A DNA stretch of 64,000 nucleotides, taken from positions 5,208,001-5,272,000 of the forward strand of contig NZ_CP009962.1 of NCBI RefSeq assembly GCF_000786695.1, given 5' to 3'. Source of the stretch: Collimonas arenae (GTDB lineage: Bacteria > Pseudomonadota > Gammaproteobacteria > Burkholderiales > Burkholderiaceae_D). Positions 28,012 to 37,918 of this stretch are shown piece by piece. The notes below the pieces were generated by a model. It saw nothing but the letters and a program-made list of their open reading frames with translations. It did not search any database and was not told the origin of the DNA. Position numbers and translations under genes: made by a program. The number at the start of each line of letters is the position of its first letter. Position 1 is the first letter of the stretch.

Positions 28012-28965
28012 ATGAAAATCATCTTCGCCGGAACCCCCGAATTCGCCGCCGTGGCGCTCAAGGCCTTGCACGACGCCGGCCATCAGATCGTCCTGGCGCT
28101 GACCCAGCCGGATCGCCCAGCCGGCCGCGGCATGCAGTTGCATGCGTCGCCGGTCAAGCAATTCGCACTCGATCATCAGATACCGGTTGCGCAGCCGGTA
28201 TCGCTGCGGCTGGATGGTAAATATCCGGAGGTCGCCAAAGAAGCCCATGAATTATTGCAGACCACGCCACACGACATCATGGTAGTAGCCGCCTACGGAC
28301 TGATCCTGCCGCTCAGCGTCCTGAACATTCCGCCGCGCGGCTGCCTCAACATCCACGGCTCGCTGCTGCCGCGCTGGCGCGGGGCCGCGCCTATCCATCG
28401 CGCGATCGAAGCCGGCGACAGCGAGACCGGCATCACCATCATGCAAATGGATCAAGGCTTGGATACGGGCGCCATGCTGTTGATCGAAAAACTGGCGATC
28501 AGCACCGACGACACCACCGGCAGCCTGCATGACAAGATGGCCGCGCTCGGCGGTGAAATGATTGTAGAAGCGCTACGCCGGCTTGAGCATGATGCTTTGC
28601 CAGCCACACCACAGCCGGAACAGGGCGTCACCTACGCCGCCAAGATCAGCAAGGAAGAAGCAGCGCTAGACTTCACGCAGCCGGCCGAAGTGCTGGAACG
28701 CAAGATACGTGCGTTCAATCCCTTCCCTGCCGCTTCTGCGTCATTCGCCGGCGTTACCTTGAAATTGTGGCAAGCACAGGTGGTTGCGGCTACCGGTGCG
28801 CATGTACCGGGAACCATCATCAGTGCCGATCCGCAGGATGGCGTGGTGGTGGCTTGCAGTAGCGGCGCTCTGCGAATTACCGAACTACAGAAACCGGGCG
28901 GCAAGCGATTGCCGGTGGCCGAATTTTTGAAGGCGTTTCCTATGCAGGGCGGCAAATTCGATTAG
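28012..28965 (+). CDS. fmt: Methionyl-tRNA formyltransferase
   Basis: 317 aa. The N-terminal formyltransferase domain has [17 protein letters not shown] and the active-site region [20 protein letters not shown] plus [12 protein letters not shown]; a C-terminal OB-like domain begins about residue 210. It uses 10-formyl-tetrahydrofolate to formylate Met-tRNA-fMet for initiation. Downstream partner of def. It is convergent with the mutarotase gene, with a 3-bp gap. Confidence 0.97.
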   Translation: MKIIFAGTPEFAAVALKALHDAGHQIVLALTQPDRPAGRGMQLHASPVKQFALDHQIPVAQPVSLRLDGKYPEVAKEAHELLQTTPHDIMVVAAYGLILPLSVLNIPPRGCLNIHGSLLPRWRGAAPIHRAIEAGDSETGITIMQMDQGLDTGAMLLIEKLAISTDDTTGSLHDKMAALGGEMIVEALRRLEHDALPATPQPEQGVTYAAKISKEEAALDFTQPAEVLERKIRAFNPFPAASASFAGVTLKLWQAQVVAATGAHVPGTIISADPQDGVVVACSSGALRITELQKPGGKRLPVAEFLKAFPMQGGKFD

Positions 28966-28968
28966 GTC

Positions 28969-29847
28969 TCAACCGATCGAGAGACATTCCAGATGCTGCG
29001 ATCCGCGCCAGATCGCCTTCGGCGTCAGCGTGACCGGATGCTGGATCGTTGCCGCTTCAACGCAAACAAAATGCTGATAAGAATCCAGCATCAGATCGGC
29101 GATTTTTGCACAACCGTTTTCCCAGGGGTTCCACACCACTGCATCGACAAACCCGGTCTGGCTGGCGATCACGCTGTGTTTGTGGTCGCTCAGGGTAATT
29201 GGCTTATCCACTGAAAAATAAACCCTGTCGACTTCTTCCTTGATATGCAACACATCTTGATCCGCACGCTTGATTCGCCGACCATCCACAGAATCGCGAT
29301 ACTCATTACCGGCCAGGCCGTATATTGCGGTCTCCGCAAGTAGCGTACTCAGGTAAGTATGCAAAGCACAGGTAAAGTCAAAAGGCTGATCGCCGTTATT
29401 AGTCACGATCAGTTCGGTATTCAACGCCTGGCCAGAAAATTCAATGCGCAGTTCCAGCGAGAATGCGTGCGGAAATACGCGCCGGGTTTCTTCCGAATCA
29501 CTAAGGGCTAGCCGAAGCAGACCGCTGCCATCTATCTGCGTGGACGTCTCCAGCAATGTCCACAAACTGAGACGTGCGAAGCCATGCTTTGGCAGCGGTC
29601 CTTCGCTGGCGAATTGCGGAAAGATCACCGGTACGCCGCCGCGAATGGCGCTGTCGCTGCGCCATGCATTCAGCGGGCTCATGAACAACCGTTCGACGCC
29701 ATCCGGCGTTCGCCAGGAGCATACGTGGCCACCGTGCAATGTCACTTGCACCTGTGCGCCATCGGCGGATGCAACCGTGACGAATTGATTGGTCGGCTGC
29801 AGATTTTCTGAAGTTGGCAAAGTCTTGTCTCCCGTGGCTATCCGCAT
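28969..29847 (-). CDS. D-hexose-6-phosphate mutarotase (YeaD-like)
   Basis: 292 aa, galactose mutarotase-like beta-sandwich fold. IRGGVPVIFPQF, LPKHGFARLSLW and the late block VVWNPWEN are typical of the hexose-6-phosphate epimerase branch, which interconverts alpha and beta glucose-6-phosphate. The listed ATG is open to doubt: GGGAG lies 8 nt before an in-frame TTG about nine codons later, which could be the real start. No operon partner is evident. Confidence 0.88.
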   Translation of the reverse strand: MRIATGDKTLPTSENLQPTNQFVTVASADGAQVQVTLHGGHVCSWRTPDGVERLFMSPLNAWRSDSAIRGGVPVIFPQFASEGPLPKHGFARLSLWTLLETSTQIDGSGLLRLALSDSEETRRVFPHAFSLELRIEFSGQALNTELIVTNNGDQPFDFTCALHTYLSTLLAETAIYGLAGNEYRDSVDGRRIKRADQDVLHIKEEVDRVYFSVDKPITLSDHKHSVIASQTGFVDAVVWNPWENGCAKIADLMLDSYQHFVCVEAATIQHPVTLTPKAIWRGSQHLECLSIG

Positions 29848-29913
29848 ATTATGCGCCCGGCTTCAGCAAATCTGAAGGCGGGCGGAGATTTTCGTCTGTC
29901 ATTTCGACCGCAG

Positions 29914-30405
29914 TCAGCGCGATTTGGGAACCGGTACCGCCAGGCTGATGCCATGCTGGGTAAACCCAAAATTTTCATAGAAACGATGCGCATCCATACG
30001 TTTTAGATTGGAAGACAGCGCAATCTTGTAGCACCCGGCTTCGCCGGCAATTCTCACCGCGTGATCCAGCATCACGCTGCCGATGCCCTGTCCACGGCAA
30101 GCGCGGCTGATAACCACTGCATCCAGCACGGCCTGTTGCGTACCTTCGTGCGTCAGGCTGCAGAACGCCAGCATGCTGAACGTACCTACAGCAACGTCGT
30201 CGGCAAATACCAGGTACGCCCGAAAATAAGGATACCCTGCCATTAACGCCATGATCTTGCGGGCACCATCCGCATCCAGCGTGGCCGCACGAGTGAGCGC
30301 GTCGTCCATCTCGGCCAGCAAAGCCACCAGCGTATCGGCATCGTCGGCCGTGGCTTGGCGCACCGTGATGTGTGGCAGAGAATGATCGGGGGCGGCGGCA
30401 GTCAT
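29914..30405 (-). CDS. GNAT acetyltransferase, PhnO-like
   Basis: About 163 aa. ITVRQATADDADTLVALLAE opens a GNAT fold, SRACRGQGIGSVMLDHA is the acetyl-CoA loop, and ALSSNLKRMDAHRFYENFGF closes it. The last block is strikingly like the LSTNVKRHDAHRFY end of PhnO, the aminoalkylphosphonate acetyltransferase. The ATG at 30405 has GGAG at 9 nt; another ATG lies at 30420. It follows phnCDE on the same strand, but a terminator stands between. A phosphonate role is therefore plausible and unproven. Confidence 0.8.
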   Translation of the reverse strand: MTAAAPDHSLPHITVRQATADDADTLVALLAEMDDALTRAATLDADGARKIMALMAGYPYFRAYLVFADDVAVGTFSMLAFCSLTHEGTQQAVLDAVVISRACRGQGIGSVMLDHAVRIAGEAGCYKIALSSNLKRMDAHRFYENFGFTQHGISLAVPVPKSR

Positions 30406-30475
30406 CGGTTTTGGCTCCATGGCGGAATAAGGCGCGAAGATGAAGACTATACCGAAAATTCCGCACATGGAAAAA

Positions 30476-30508
30476 TGACGGGGCGCCTGTAGACCAGGCG
30501 ACCCGTCA
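30476..30508 (-). terminator. Rho-independent terminator of phnCDE
   Basis: TGACGGG / CCCGTCA with an inner CGCCTG / CAGGCG stem (one G-A mismatch between them) and loop TAGAC. On the minus strand it is followed by TTTTT. It lies 25 bp after the phnE stop. Confidence 0.85.
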
Positions 30509-30533
30509 TCGGGAAAACAGCAACAGGAATTGA

Positions 30534-31337
30534 TTAGATAAACAGTTTGCGCATGCGCGACGACACCAGATCGATCATGCTGACTGCCACGACGATCATG
30601 ATCAGCACAGCGCAAGTCTGAGCGTATTCAAAACTGCGTATCACTTCCCACAAGATCACGCCGATACCACCGGCGCCGACCATACCGACCACCGTCGCCG
30701 AACGCACATTGGCTTCGAAACGGTACAACACGTAGGAAATCCAGAGCGGCATCACTTGCGGCAAGACGCCATAGACGATTTCTTCCAGTGCATTGGCGCC
30801 GGTAGCGCGAATGCCTTCCACGGGTTGCGGATCGATCGCTTCGACTGCTTCCGAAAACAGTTTCGACAAGGTGCCGGTAGTCGCTACAAACAAGGCCAGC
30901 ACGCCCGCAAACGGTCCCAGGCCGACTGCCACCACGAACAGCATAGCAAACACCATCTCGTTGATCGCACGCGCCGCGTCCATCAGACGGCGCACCGGTT
31001 GGTTGACCCAGGCCGGCGCAATATTCGAGGATGCCAGCAAACCGCAAGGCACTGCGCAGACCACCGCCAGCGCCGTACCCCAGACCGCAATCTGTATCGT
31101 CACCAGCAGTTCTTGCAGATAGGTGCGCCACTCATGAAAGTCAGGCGGAAAGAAACTGGCGGCATAGGTGCCCATGTTGCCGCCGTCGCGCAGCAGTTCC
31201 AGCGGGCGCATGTCGGCGCCCTTCCATGACGCGATCAGAATTGCCAGCAACACGCCCCAGAACAGCGTCCGGCCTATCGATTGCTTGGGCGGGACAGGAA
31301 ACGTAGTTTGCATTTTCAGAGGTACGGAACTAGTCAT
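30534..31337 (-). CDS. phnE: Phosphonate ABC transporter, permease
   Basis: 267 aa with about five or six membrane segments. The permease loop [21 protein letters not shown] and the end [21 protein letters not shown] are typical of PhnE. It forms the channel for phosphonates or phosphate esters bound by PhnD. It begins three bases after the phnD stop, so the genes are cotranscribed. Confidence 0.94.
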   Translation of the reverse strand: MTSSVPLKMQTTFPVPPKQSIGRTLFWGVLLAILIASWKGADMRPLELLRDGGNMGTYAASFFPPDFHEWRTYLQELLVTIQIAVWGTALAVVCAVPCGLLASSNIAPAWVNQPVRRLMDAARAINEMVFAMLFVVAVGLGPFAGVLALFVATTGTLSKLFSEAVEAIDPQPVEGIRATGANALEEIVYGVLPQVMPLWISYVLYRFEANVRSATVVGMVGAGGIGVILWEVIRSFEYAQTCAVLIMIVVAVSMIDLVSSRMRKLFI

Positions 31338-31340
31338 TGC

Positions 31341-32318
31341 TTAGGATTTGGCCAGGTCGGACAATTTGCGGTTGATATCCTCAAGCTTGGTTTTCTTTTC
31401 TTCGGCGCTCAGATTCTCATCCGCTTCCAGCTTGCCCTTTTGCTTGAAAAGTTCCAGTTGGCGGATAGGATTCAGCTGGACGTTGCTGGACTCTGCAAAG
31501 CCGCTGTATTGCAGTTTGGCCAGCTGAGCTTTTTCCTGTGCTGCGTTAGGACCGGTCTTTCCGTAGTTAAGGAAGAAATTCTTGATCTTGGCCTTGGTAT
31601 CGGCAGGCAAATCTTTGCGCCACACTAGCGGATCCGCGGCGATCAACGGCGATTTCCAGACGATGCGCACTTCCTTGGCAACTGCAGGCTGGCGCTCTTC
31701 GATGCGATCCATGGTGTCGGATGCAAACACGGCGGAATCGAGCTGCTTGTTGGCGACAGCCAGGATATTGGCTTCGTGGTTGGAGGTGCGGATTACCTTG
31801 AACGCTGTCTTTGGATCGACATTGTTCTTGGCGAAGATGTAGTAGTTAGGCAGCAGGAAACCGGAAGTCGAGTTAGGGTCGCCGATGCCGAAAGTCAGGC
31901 TCTTGGAATTTTTCAAGACGTCGTCGATGCTCTTGTACGGGCTGTCTTTTTGCACGCCGACCAGGCTGTAATAGCCCGATGTGCCATCCGGATTGACCAC
32001 GTGCGCAAACACTTCGCCGCTGGCGCGGTCTACCGCTTCCATCGCCGATTTGTTGCCGAACCAGCCCATTTGCACTTTACCGAAACGCATGCCTTCGATA
32101 ATGCCGGCATAGTCTGAGGCAAAGAAGCCGTTGACCTTGATGCCGATACGCTTGCTCATTTCGTCCAGAACCGGCTGCCAGTCTTGCTTCAGATTTTGCG
32201 ACGATTCGGTGGAGATGATGCCAAAGTTCAGCGTTTTGGCATCGTCGTCTGCATGCGCTACAGAAGCTGTCACCGCCAGCATCGCCAATGCAACGCCGGA
32301 AAATAATTTTGCAAACAT
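31341..32318 (-). CDS. phnD: Phosphonate ABC transporter, periplasmic binding protein
   Basis: 325 aa. A signal peptide ends SVAHA; the mature part has LNFGIISTESSQNLKQDWQP and GDPNSTSGFLLPNYYIF, the ligand-binding Ser-Thr-Ser loop of the PhnD family. It presents phosphonates to the PhnE permease. The C-terminus is Lys/Glu-rich and probably helical. Middle gene of phnCDE. Confidence 0.94.
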   Translation of the reverse strand: MFAKLFSGVALAMLAVTASVAHADDDAKTLNFGIISTESSQNLKQDWQPVLDEMSKRIGIKVNGFFASDYAGIIEGMRFGKVQMGWFGNKSAMEAVDRASGEVFAHVVNPDGTSGYYSLVGVQKDSPYKSIDDVLKNSKSLTFGIGDPNSTSGFLLPNYYIFAKNNVDPKTAFKVIRTSNHEANILAVANKQLDSAVFASDTMDRIEERQPAVAKEVRIVWKSPLIAADPLVWRKDLPADTKAKIKNFFLNYGKTGPNAAQEKAQLAKLQYSGFAESSNVQLNPIRQLELFKQKGKLEADENLSAEEKKTKLEDINRKLSDLAKS

Positions 32319-32402
32319 GATTTGGAACTCCTGATGAGGATAAGTGTTATTAACTTGTGGTGGGTAATGTGATGCTGCTTGCGATTTCTATTTCGGTTGT
32401 AC

Positions 32403-33251
32403 TCAAGCTGCGACAGCCAACGCCGGTATGCTGTCAAACGAGGCCGGCGCAGGAGCCGCCGGCCGGGTCAGACTGCTGTTGGATCCGCCCAGGATATCTT
32501 CCGCTTCGCTGCCATACAGTTCACGCAGCATGGTTTCAGTCAGCGCATTGGACGGACCGTCGTACACCACACGGCCTTTGTGCAGCGCCACAGTACGCGG
32601 GCAAAAACGCAGCGCCACGTCGACCTGGTGCAGCGATACGATGACAGTGCTCTTGTCGAGCTGGTTAACATCAGCTAGCGTCTGCATGACGCGACGCGCC
32701 GACTCCGGATCCAGCGATGCAATCGGCTCATCGGCCAGCACCACGCGCGCCTTCTGCACGATAGTGCGGGCGATCGCCGCCCGTTGCTGCTGGCCGCCAG
32801 AGAGTGCCGAGGCGCGCTTATAGGCGTGATCGGAAATGCCCACCCGCGCCAACGCTTCCAGGCCCAGCGCCTTTTCTTCCGCGGTAAATAATTTCAAGCA
32901 GCTGCGCCAGAGCGGCATGCGCGACAGGCCGCCAGTCAGCACATTGGTCAGGACCGGCAGGCGGCCGACCAGGTTGAATTGCTGGAAGACGAAACCGACG
33001 TTGGCACGCACTGCGCGTATATTGCGGTCGACCACGCCATCTTTCTGCACTGACTGGCCATCGATGGAAATCGTGCCGCCACCGCCATCTGCAGCCATCA
33101 AGCCGGAAATATGTCGCAAAAGCGTTGATTTTCCCGATCCGGAGGCCCCGATCAACGCCACCATTTCGCCTTGGGCGAAGCATAGGCTGACGTTATCCAG
33201 AGCTCGGAATCCGCCGCGAAACGTCTTTGACAAACCTTTGATTTCAACCAT
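32403..33251 (-). CDS. phnC: Phosphonate ABC transporter, ATP-binding protein
   Basis: About 282 aa. Walker [15 protein letters not shown]-loop VFQQFNLV, signature [13 protein letters not shown], Walker [13 protein letters not shown] and SLHQVD are all present. [15 protein letters not shown] at 33251 aligns with the family start; an ATG 15 bp upstream is an alternative. It powers uptake through PhnE. First gene of the operon and preceded by a PHO box. No phosphonate lyase or hydrolase gene is in the window, so degradation enzymes must be elsewhere. Confidence 0.94.
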   Translation of the reverse strand: MVEIKGLSKTFRGGFRALDNVSLCFAQGEMVALIGASGSGKSTLLRHISGLMAADGGGGTISIDGQSVQKDGVVDRNIRAVRANVGFVFQQFNLVGRLPVLTNVLTGGLSRMPLWRSCLKLFTAEEKALGLEALARVGISDHAYKRASALSGGQQQRAAIARTIVQKARVVLADEPIASLDPESARRVMQTLADVNQLDKSTVIVSLHQVDVALRFCPRTVALHKGRVVYDGPSNALTETMLRELYGSEAEDILGGSNSSLTRPAAPAPASFDSIPALAVAA

Positions 33252-33302
33252 GATTGTTACCGCCATTACGCTTTTTGAATGGCCGAAGTATTGCGGTCAA
33301 AT

Positions 33303-33331
33303 ATGTCAGGCGTATGAAAATTTTATGACCA
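33303..33331 (-). promoter_or_regulatory. PHO box (three PhoB half-sites) upstream of phnC
   Basis: Read on the minus strand, three half-sites recur every 11 nt: TGGTCAT (33331-33325), TTTTCAT (33320-33314) and CTGACAT (33309-33303), separated by 4-nt spacers. The consensus half-site is CTGTCAT with the same spacing. It lies about 50 bp before phnC, so induction by PhoB at low phosphate is likely. Confidence 0.8.
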
Positions 33332-33494
33332 TTCGGTTACAAAAGGCATGAATGTAGACAATCTACAAGTCGATTTTGACTGGTTTTGTCAGGCGTCTAA
33401 GAGGGTTTATCGCACTGGATGCAATTTTTCAGGCAGGCTTTTGGAGCAATACCAAGTTTGGGCCAACTTGATATCGCAAGCTGGTAAAAACGGC

Positions 33495-34622
33495 CTAGCG
33501 TTGCACCACGATCGGATTGACGCTGGTGCGCTGGCGGATCTGTTGCAGGACGCTGTCGGCGTCGGAGCGGCTGGCATAAGGCCCGGCATATAAGCGATAC
33601 AAGCCATTGACGGCAACGCTGCTGAGCGAATTGACGACGCCGTTCAACTCTTGCATGAGACGCGTGCGGGCGCCGTCGGCATTGGCTTGCTGGGAATAGG
33701 CGCCGAACTGTACATAGAAGCCGGCGGCGGATGCACTGTTGTTATCGCCCTGCGCTGCAACTGGAGCAACGCTTGGCGCTGCAGACGGCGTTGGATCGAA
33801 CAGTAGCGGTTGCGCCGTCAGCACCGGCATGTCCACGGATTCGGTGACCACCGTCGCCGGTGCGACGCTGTCTCTGACAGGCTCAATCTGCGCTTGCGGC
33901 GGCGCTGCTTGCGTGGTTGCCGCCAAGGTACCATTCTGACGCTGCTTGTTCATCGCGATGATATCCGCCGGCAGCAAGCGCTCCACTTCCAGCTGGCCGC
34001 TGCCGCTGCCGAGGTAGCCAAGCTTCAGCGCCGCGGTGTAAGACAGATCGATAATGCGGCTGGAATGAAACGGTCCGCGGTCATTGACCCGCACAATCAC
34101 TTGGGCGCCGGTTTTCAGGTTGGTCACCCGTGCATAGGACGGAATCGGCAAGGTCGGATGGGCGGCGGTCATCTTGTACATGTCGTACAGTTCGCCGGAA
34201 GATGTCTTTTGATTATGGAATTTTTTACCGTACCAGCTGCCGATGCCACGCTGCTTGAACGGCTGGTCGTCGGTCAGCGGCGTGTAGGTCTTGCCAAATA
34301 CGACATAAGGCTTGTTGCCGGTGCGCGAATAAGGTTCGATGGTGGGAATCGCATCAGGGACGTCCAACAGCCCTTCTGGCGTGACATCGCCCGGACCGTC
34401 ATCCTTGTAGTAGCCGCCGCGGCCGGAGCCTGCCGCGGGCAACGTTGGTCCGCCACGTCCACTGGATGCAGTCTTGGTTGGAGCAGAGGAAGCTGAAGGC
34501 GCTTTCGGTGACGAGCCGCATCCGGCCAGTATCAGCGCCACCAGCAATGCGCTGGCATTGGCCGCAATACCGTAGCGGGTACTCACTTTACCGTGACGCT
34601 TTGCGCCCTGCTTGCCTACCAT
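33495..34622 (-). CDS. rlpA: RlpA family lytic transglycosylase with SPOR domain
   Basis: About 375 aa. A lipoprotein signal with lipobox LAGC is followed by a Ser/Thr/Gly-rich linker, a double-psi beta-barrel RlpA domain (GIGSWYGKKFHNQKTSSGE, VRVNDRGPFHSSRIIDLS) and a C-terminal SPOR domain (FYVQFGAYSQQANADGARTR). RlpA proteins are outer-membrane lipoproteins that cleave or bind denuded septal glycans. The start at 34622 has GGGAG at 6 nt. It is the last gene of the elongation cluster. Confidence 0.93.
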   Translation of the reverse strand: MVGKQGAKRHGKVSTRYGIAANASALLVALILAGCGSSPKAPSASSAPTKTASSGRGGPTLPAAGSGRGGYYKDDGPGDVTPEGLLDVPDAIPTIEPYSRTGNKPYVVFGKTYTPLTDDQPFKQRGIGSWYGKKFHNQKTSSGELYDMYKMTAAHPTLPIPSYARVTNLKTGAQVIVRVNDRGPFHSSRIIDLSYTAALKLGYLGSGSGQLEVERLLPADIIAMNKQRQNGTLAATTQAAPPQAQIEPVRDSVAPATVVTESVDMPVLTAQPLLFDPTPSAAPSVAPVAAQGDNNSASAAGFYVQFGAYSQQANADGARTRLMQELNGVVNSLSSVAVNGLYRLYAGPYASRSDADSVLQQIRQRTSVNPIVVQR

Positions 34623-34707
34623 GCACTCTCCCTGACTGTCGGCAGGCCATCCCGCCTGCATAACTGCAACAATGGACTCGGCTTTAGCGCCACAAGTTCA
34701 ACCATGA

Positions 34708-35820
34708 TCATGTTTGTATCAGTTTGCGATGGCGCTGGATGCTCATCAGGATGCCTGCGCCCAAGCCCAAAGTGACCAGCGCCGTGCCGCCATAGCTCAT
34801 GAACGGTAAAGGTACGCCAACTACTGGCAAAATGCCACTGACCATACCCATGTTAACGAAAGCATAAGTAAAGAAAATCAATGTGATGGAGCCAGCCAGC
34901 AAACGCGTGAACATGGTGGGTGCGTTGACCGCAATCATCATGCCCCGGCCGATCAACAGCATGTACAGGAATAGCAGGACGCTGTTGCCGATCAAGCCGA
35001 ATTCTTCGGAAAATACGGCAAAAATGAAGTCGGTAGTACGTTCGGGAATAAACTCCAGATGGGCTTGCGTGCCTTTCAACCAGCCTTTGCCGAAGACGCC
35101 ACCCGAGCCGACTGCAATCGTCGATTGGATGATGTGGAAGCCTTTGCCGAGCGGATCCGAGGTGGGATCGATCAGCATCATCACGCGCTGTCGCTGGTAA
35201 TCGTGCAATACCGACCACAGCACAGGCAAACTGGCGCCGGCTGCAACCGCCAGGCCGAGCAGTACACGCCAGGACAGGCCAGCCAGGAAGATGACATAAA
35301 AACCGGCCGCCAGCACCAGCGTGCCGGTCCCAAGGTCGGGTTGGCGGATGATCAGGCCGACCGGCAGCGCCAGCAATACTGCCGCCACCAGGTAATCGCG
35401 CCAGGTGATCATGCCTTCGCGCTTCTGGAAGTACCAGGCAAGCATCAACGGCATGGCGATCTTCATGATCTCGGACGGCTGGATGACGACGCCGAAATTG
35501 ATCCAGCGCCGTGAGCCCTTCTTGACGATACCGAACAAAGCCACCGCGATCAGCAAGGCCACCCCGACCGTGTAGATCGGCACGGCGAAACGCATCAGGG
35601 TCTGCGGCGGGACATTGGCGGCGATCCACATGATAACGAACGCCACCAGGATATTGCGCAGCTGGTCCTCAACCCGGCCCGGGAAATCGATCCCTGCCGA
35701 ATACAAGGTAACGATACCGACCGCCAGGATCAGGAAAATAATCAGCGACAGCGCCGCATCGAACACCACGATGTGCGATTTGATGCTGCGCAACCAAGAG
35801 TGTTTATCGGTCAGGCTCAT
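34708..35820 (-). CDS. rodA: RodA peptidoglycan glycosyltransferase
   Basis: 370 aa, SEDS family with about ten membrane spans. Recognised by RRWINFGVVIQPSEIMKIAMPL (catalytic-site region), ERTTDFIFAVFSEEFGLIG and PFMSYGGTALVTLGLGAGIL. It polymerises lipid II during cylindrical elongation with PBP2. It follows mrdA by 29 bp in the same operon. Confidence 0.96.
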   Translation of the reverse strand: MSLTDKHSWLRSIKSHIVVFDAALSLIIFLILAVGIVTLYSAGIDFPGRVEDQLRNILVAFVIMWIAANVPPQTLMRFAVPIYTVGVALLIAVALFGIVKKGSRRWINFGVVIQPSEIMKIAMPLMLAWYFQKREGMITWRDYLVAAVLLALPVGLIIRQPDLGTGTLVLAAGFYVIFLAGLSWRVLLGLAVAAGASLPVLWSVLHDYQRQRVMMLIDPTSDPLGKGFHIIQSTIAVGSGGVFGKGWLKGTQAHLEFIPERTTDFIFAVFSEEFGLIGNSVLLFLYMLLIGRGMMIAVNAPTMFTRLLAGSITLIFFTYAFVNMGMVSGILPVVGVPLPFMSYGGTALVTLGLGAGILMSIQRHRKLIQT

Positions 35821-35849
35821 GCTGTTGCTTTCAATTCGGCGGCCATCTT

Positions 35850-37853
35850 TTATTCCCGATTCCCCGGGGTTTCTTCACCCGGTTTATAACTGTTTTCCGA
35901 GCCCTCACTGGACTTCGTGTCGTCTGTCGGTGGCGACGGCGTGATGTCTTCCTCCACCGGCGCCGGCGCTGCCGCAGCTGGCGCCGCCTTGCCGGAGTCG
36001 CCCGGACGCTTGCCCAACAAATAGAAATCCAGTGCCTTGCGTGCAATCGGCGCCGCCGCCGCCGCACCGAAGCCGCCATTTTCGACGATCACGGCAAGTG
36101 CGATCCTTGGCTTGTCGACCGGCGCAAACGCGGTATACCAAGCGTGATCAAGCTGGCGCGCGGTCAGCTTCTTGGCGTCGAACTTCTCGCCTTGCTTGAT
36201 GCTGACCACCTGCGCGGTTCCGGTCTTGCCGCCCGACTCGTAACCAGCGCCAGCGAACACCCGGGCTGCAGTACCTTCGCGCGTCACGCCAACCATGGCC
36301 TTCTTGATAAAGTCGATATTTTCCTGCTTCAACGGAATCCGAGAACTTTCCTTCGGCACCGTCTCGGTATGCTGGCGCGTCACGCCATCTTCGATGATTT
36401 TCACCAGATGCGGCTTCATCACAATGCCGTCGTTGACCAGTGTCGCTACCGCATGCGCCATCTGCAAAGGCGTAAAGGAGTTGAATCCCTGGCCGATGCC
36501 AAGTGAAATGGTGTCGCCACCGACCCATTTCTGCGCGGCCGGACGCTTGTAATATCTGCGCTTCCAGTCGGTCGATGGCAACAAGCCGCGCTGTTCATGC
36601 TCCAGATCGATACCGGTCAGCTGGCCGAAACCGAACGGCTTCATGAAATCATGGATGGTATCGGGTCCCAGGTCATTGGCCAGCATGTAGTAATAGGTAT
36701 CGCAAGAAACCACGATCGACTTGTACAGATCGACCCGGCCATGTCCACCCGGGACGTCGTCGCGGAAGCGGTGACCGCCCAGCATGAAGTAGCCGATATC
36801 GTTGATTGCCGATGCCGGCGTCCGCTTGCCCAGTTCAAGCGCAGCCAGCGCCATGAATGGCTTGTAGGTCGACCCTGGGGCATAGCTGCCGCTCATCGGC
36901 CGGTTGATCAGCGGATGGTCGGGCGAATTATTCAACTCATCCCAGCTTTGCTGGTCGATGCCTTCCACGAACAGGTTAGGATCGAAGGAAGGCTGCGATA
37001 CATACGCCAGCACGTCGCCGGTGGAAGGATCGATCGCCACCAGCGCACCGCGGCGGTTGCCGAACGCTTCTTCGACCACTTTCTGCAACTCGATGTCAAT
37101 CGACAGGATCAGGTTGTCGCCCGGCGTCGCCGACACGTGCGACATGCTGCGCACCGCCCGTCCGCTGGCGGCGATTTCGATTTCTTCGTAGCCGGTGGTA
37201 CCGTGTAATTGTTTTTCGTAACTCTTTTCCAGGCCATCCTTGCCGATGTAGCTGGTGCCTTTGTAGTTGGCGGCGTCGTCGCTGTCGTCGATACGATCAG
37301 CGTCCTTCTGGTTGATGCGGCCGATATAACCGATCACATGGGCAGCCACTTCACCCAGGGGATATTGCCGGAACAAACGCGCTTGCACATCGATGCCGGG
37401 AAAGCGATAACGCTGCGCGGTGAAGCGCGCCACTTCCTCATCGGTCAGCCGGGTCCGGATCGGCAGGCTGGCAAAACTCTTGGAGTCTTCCAGTAATTTC
37501 TTGAAGCGGCGGCGGTCTTTCGGCGTGATGCTGACCACTTGCGCCAGATCGTCAATCACGCTCTCGAGATCTCCTCTGATTTTCGAGCGGGTGATTTCCA
37601 GCGTGTAGGCCGAGTAATTACGCGCCAGGATAACGCCGTTGCGGTCCATGATCAGGCCGCGATTAGGCACCACCGGCACCAGCGAAATCCGGTTGTCTTC
37701 AGCTTGTGCGGCGTAAGCATCGTGACGCACCACCTGCAGCCAGATAAAGCGCGCGCACAGCAAGCCAAAGCAGATCAGCACAAACGCGATAGCCGCCGAA
37801 ATCCGCAGACGGAAATTCCGGAGTTCGCGTTCAGTGTTTTTAAATTCGGTCAT
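35850..37853 (-). CDS. mrdA: Penicillin-binding protein 2
   Basis: 667 aa. One N-terminal membrane helix (about residues 17-42), a dimerisation domain, and a transpeptidase domain with the active Ser in GSTYK (Ser328), SCDTYYY as the SxN-like region and SGGKTGTAQ as KTG. A Pro/Ala/Glu-rich tail follows the catalytic domain and is longer than usual. It crosslinks peptidoglycan in the elongasome with RodA and MreBCD. Next to mreD upstream. Confidence 0.96.
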   Translation of the reverse strand: MTEFKNTERELRNFRLRISAAIAFVLICFGLLCARFIWLQVVRHDAYAAQAEDNRISLVPVVPNRGLIMDRNGVILARNYSAYTLEITRSKIRGDLESVIDDLAQVVSITPKDRRRFKKLLEDSKSFASLPIRTRLTDEEVARFTAQRYRFPGIDVQARLFRQYPLGEVAAHVIGYIGRINQKDADRIDDSDDAANYKGTSYIGKDGLEKSYEKQLHGTTGYEEIEIAASGRAVRSMSHVSATPGDNLILSIDIELQKVVEEAFGNRRGALVAIDPSTGDVLAYVSQPSFDPNLFVEGIDQQSWDELNNSPDHPLINRPMSGSYAPGSTYKPFMALAALELGKRTPASAINDIGYFMLGGHRFRDDVPGGHGRVDLYKSIVVSCDTYYYMLANDLGPDTIHDFMKPFGFGQLTGIDLEHEQRGLLPSTDWKRRYYKRPAAQKWVGGDTISLGIGQGFNSFTPLQMAHAVATLVNDGIVMKPHLVKIIEDGVTRQHTETVPKESSRIPLKQENIDFIKKAMVGVTREGTAARVFAGAGYESGGKTGTAQVVSIKQGEKFDAKKLTARQLDHAWYTAFAPVDKPRIALAVIVENGGFGAAAAAPIARKALDFYLLGKRPGDSGKAAPAAAAPAPVEEDITPSPPTDDTKSSEGSENSYKPGEETPGNRE

Positions 37854-37918
37854 TGAAGTGTCAGCGTCGGGTCAACAACGGGTCAGCAACGAATCCGCAG
37901 TGGCCGCCGTAGCATAAA

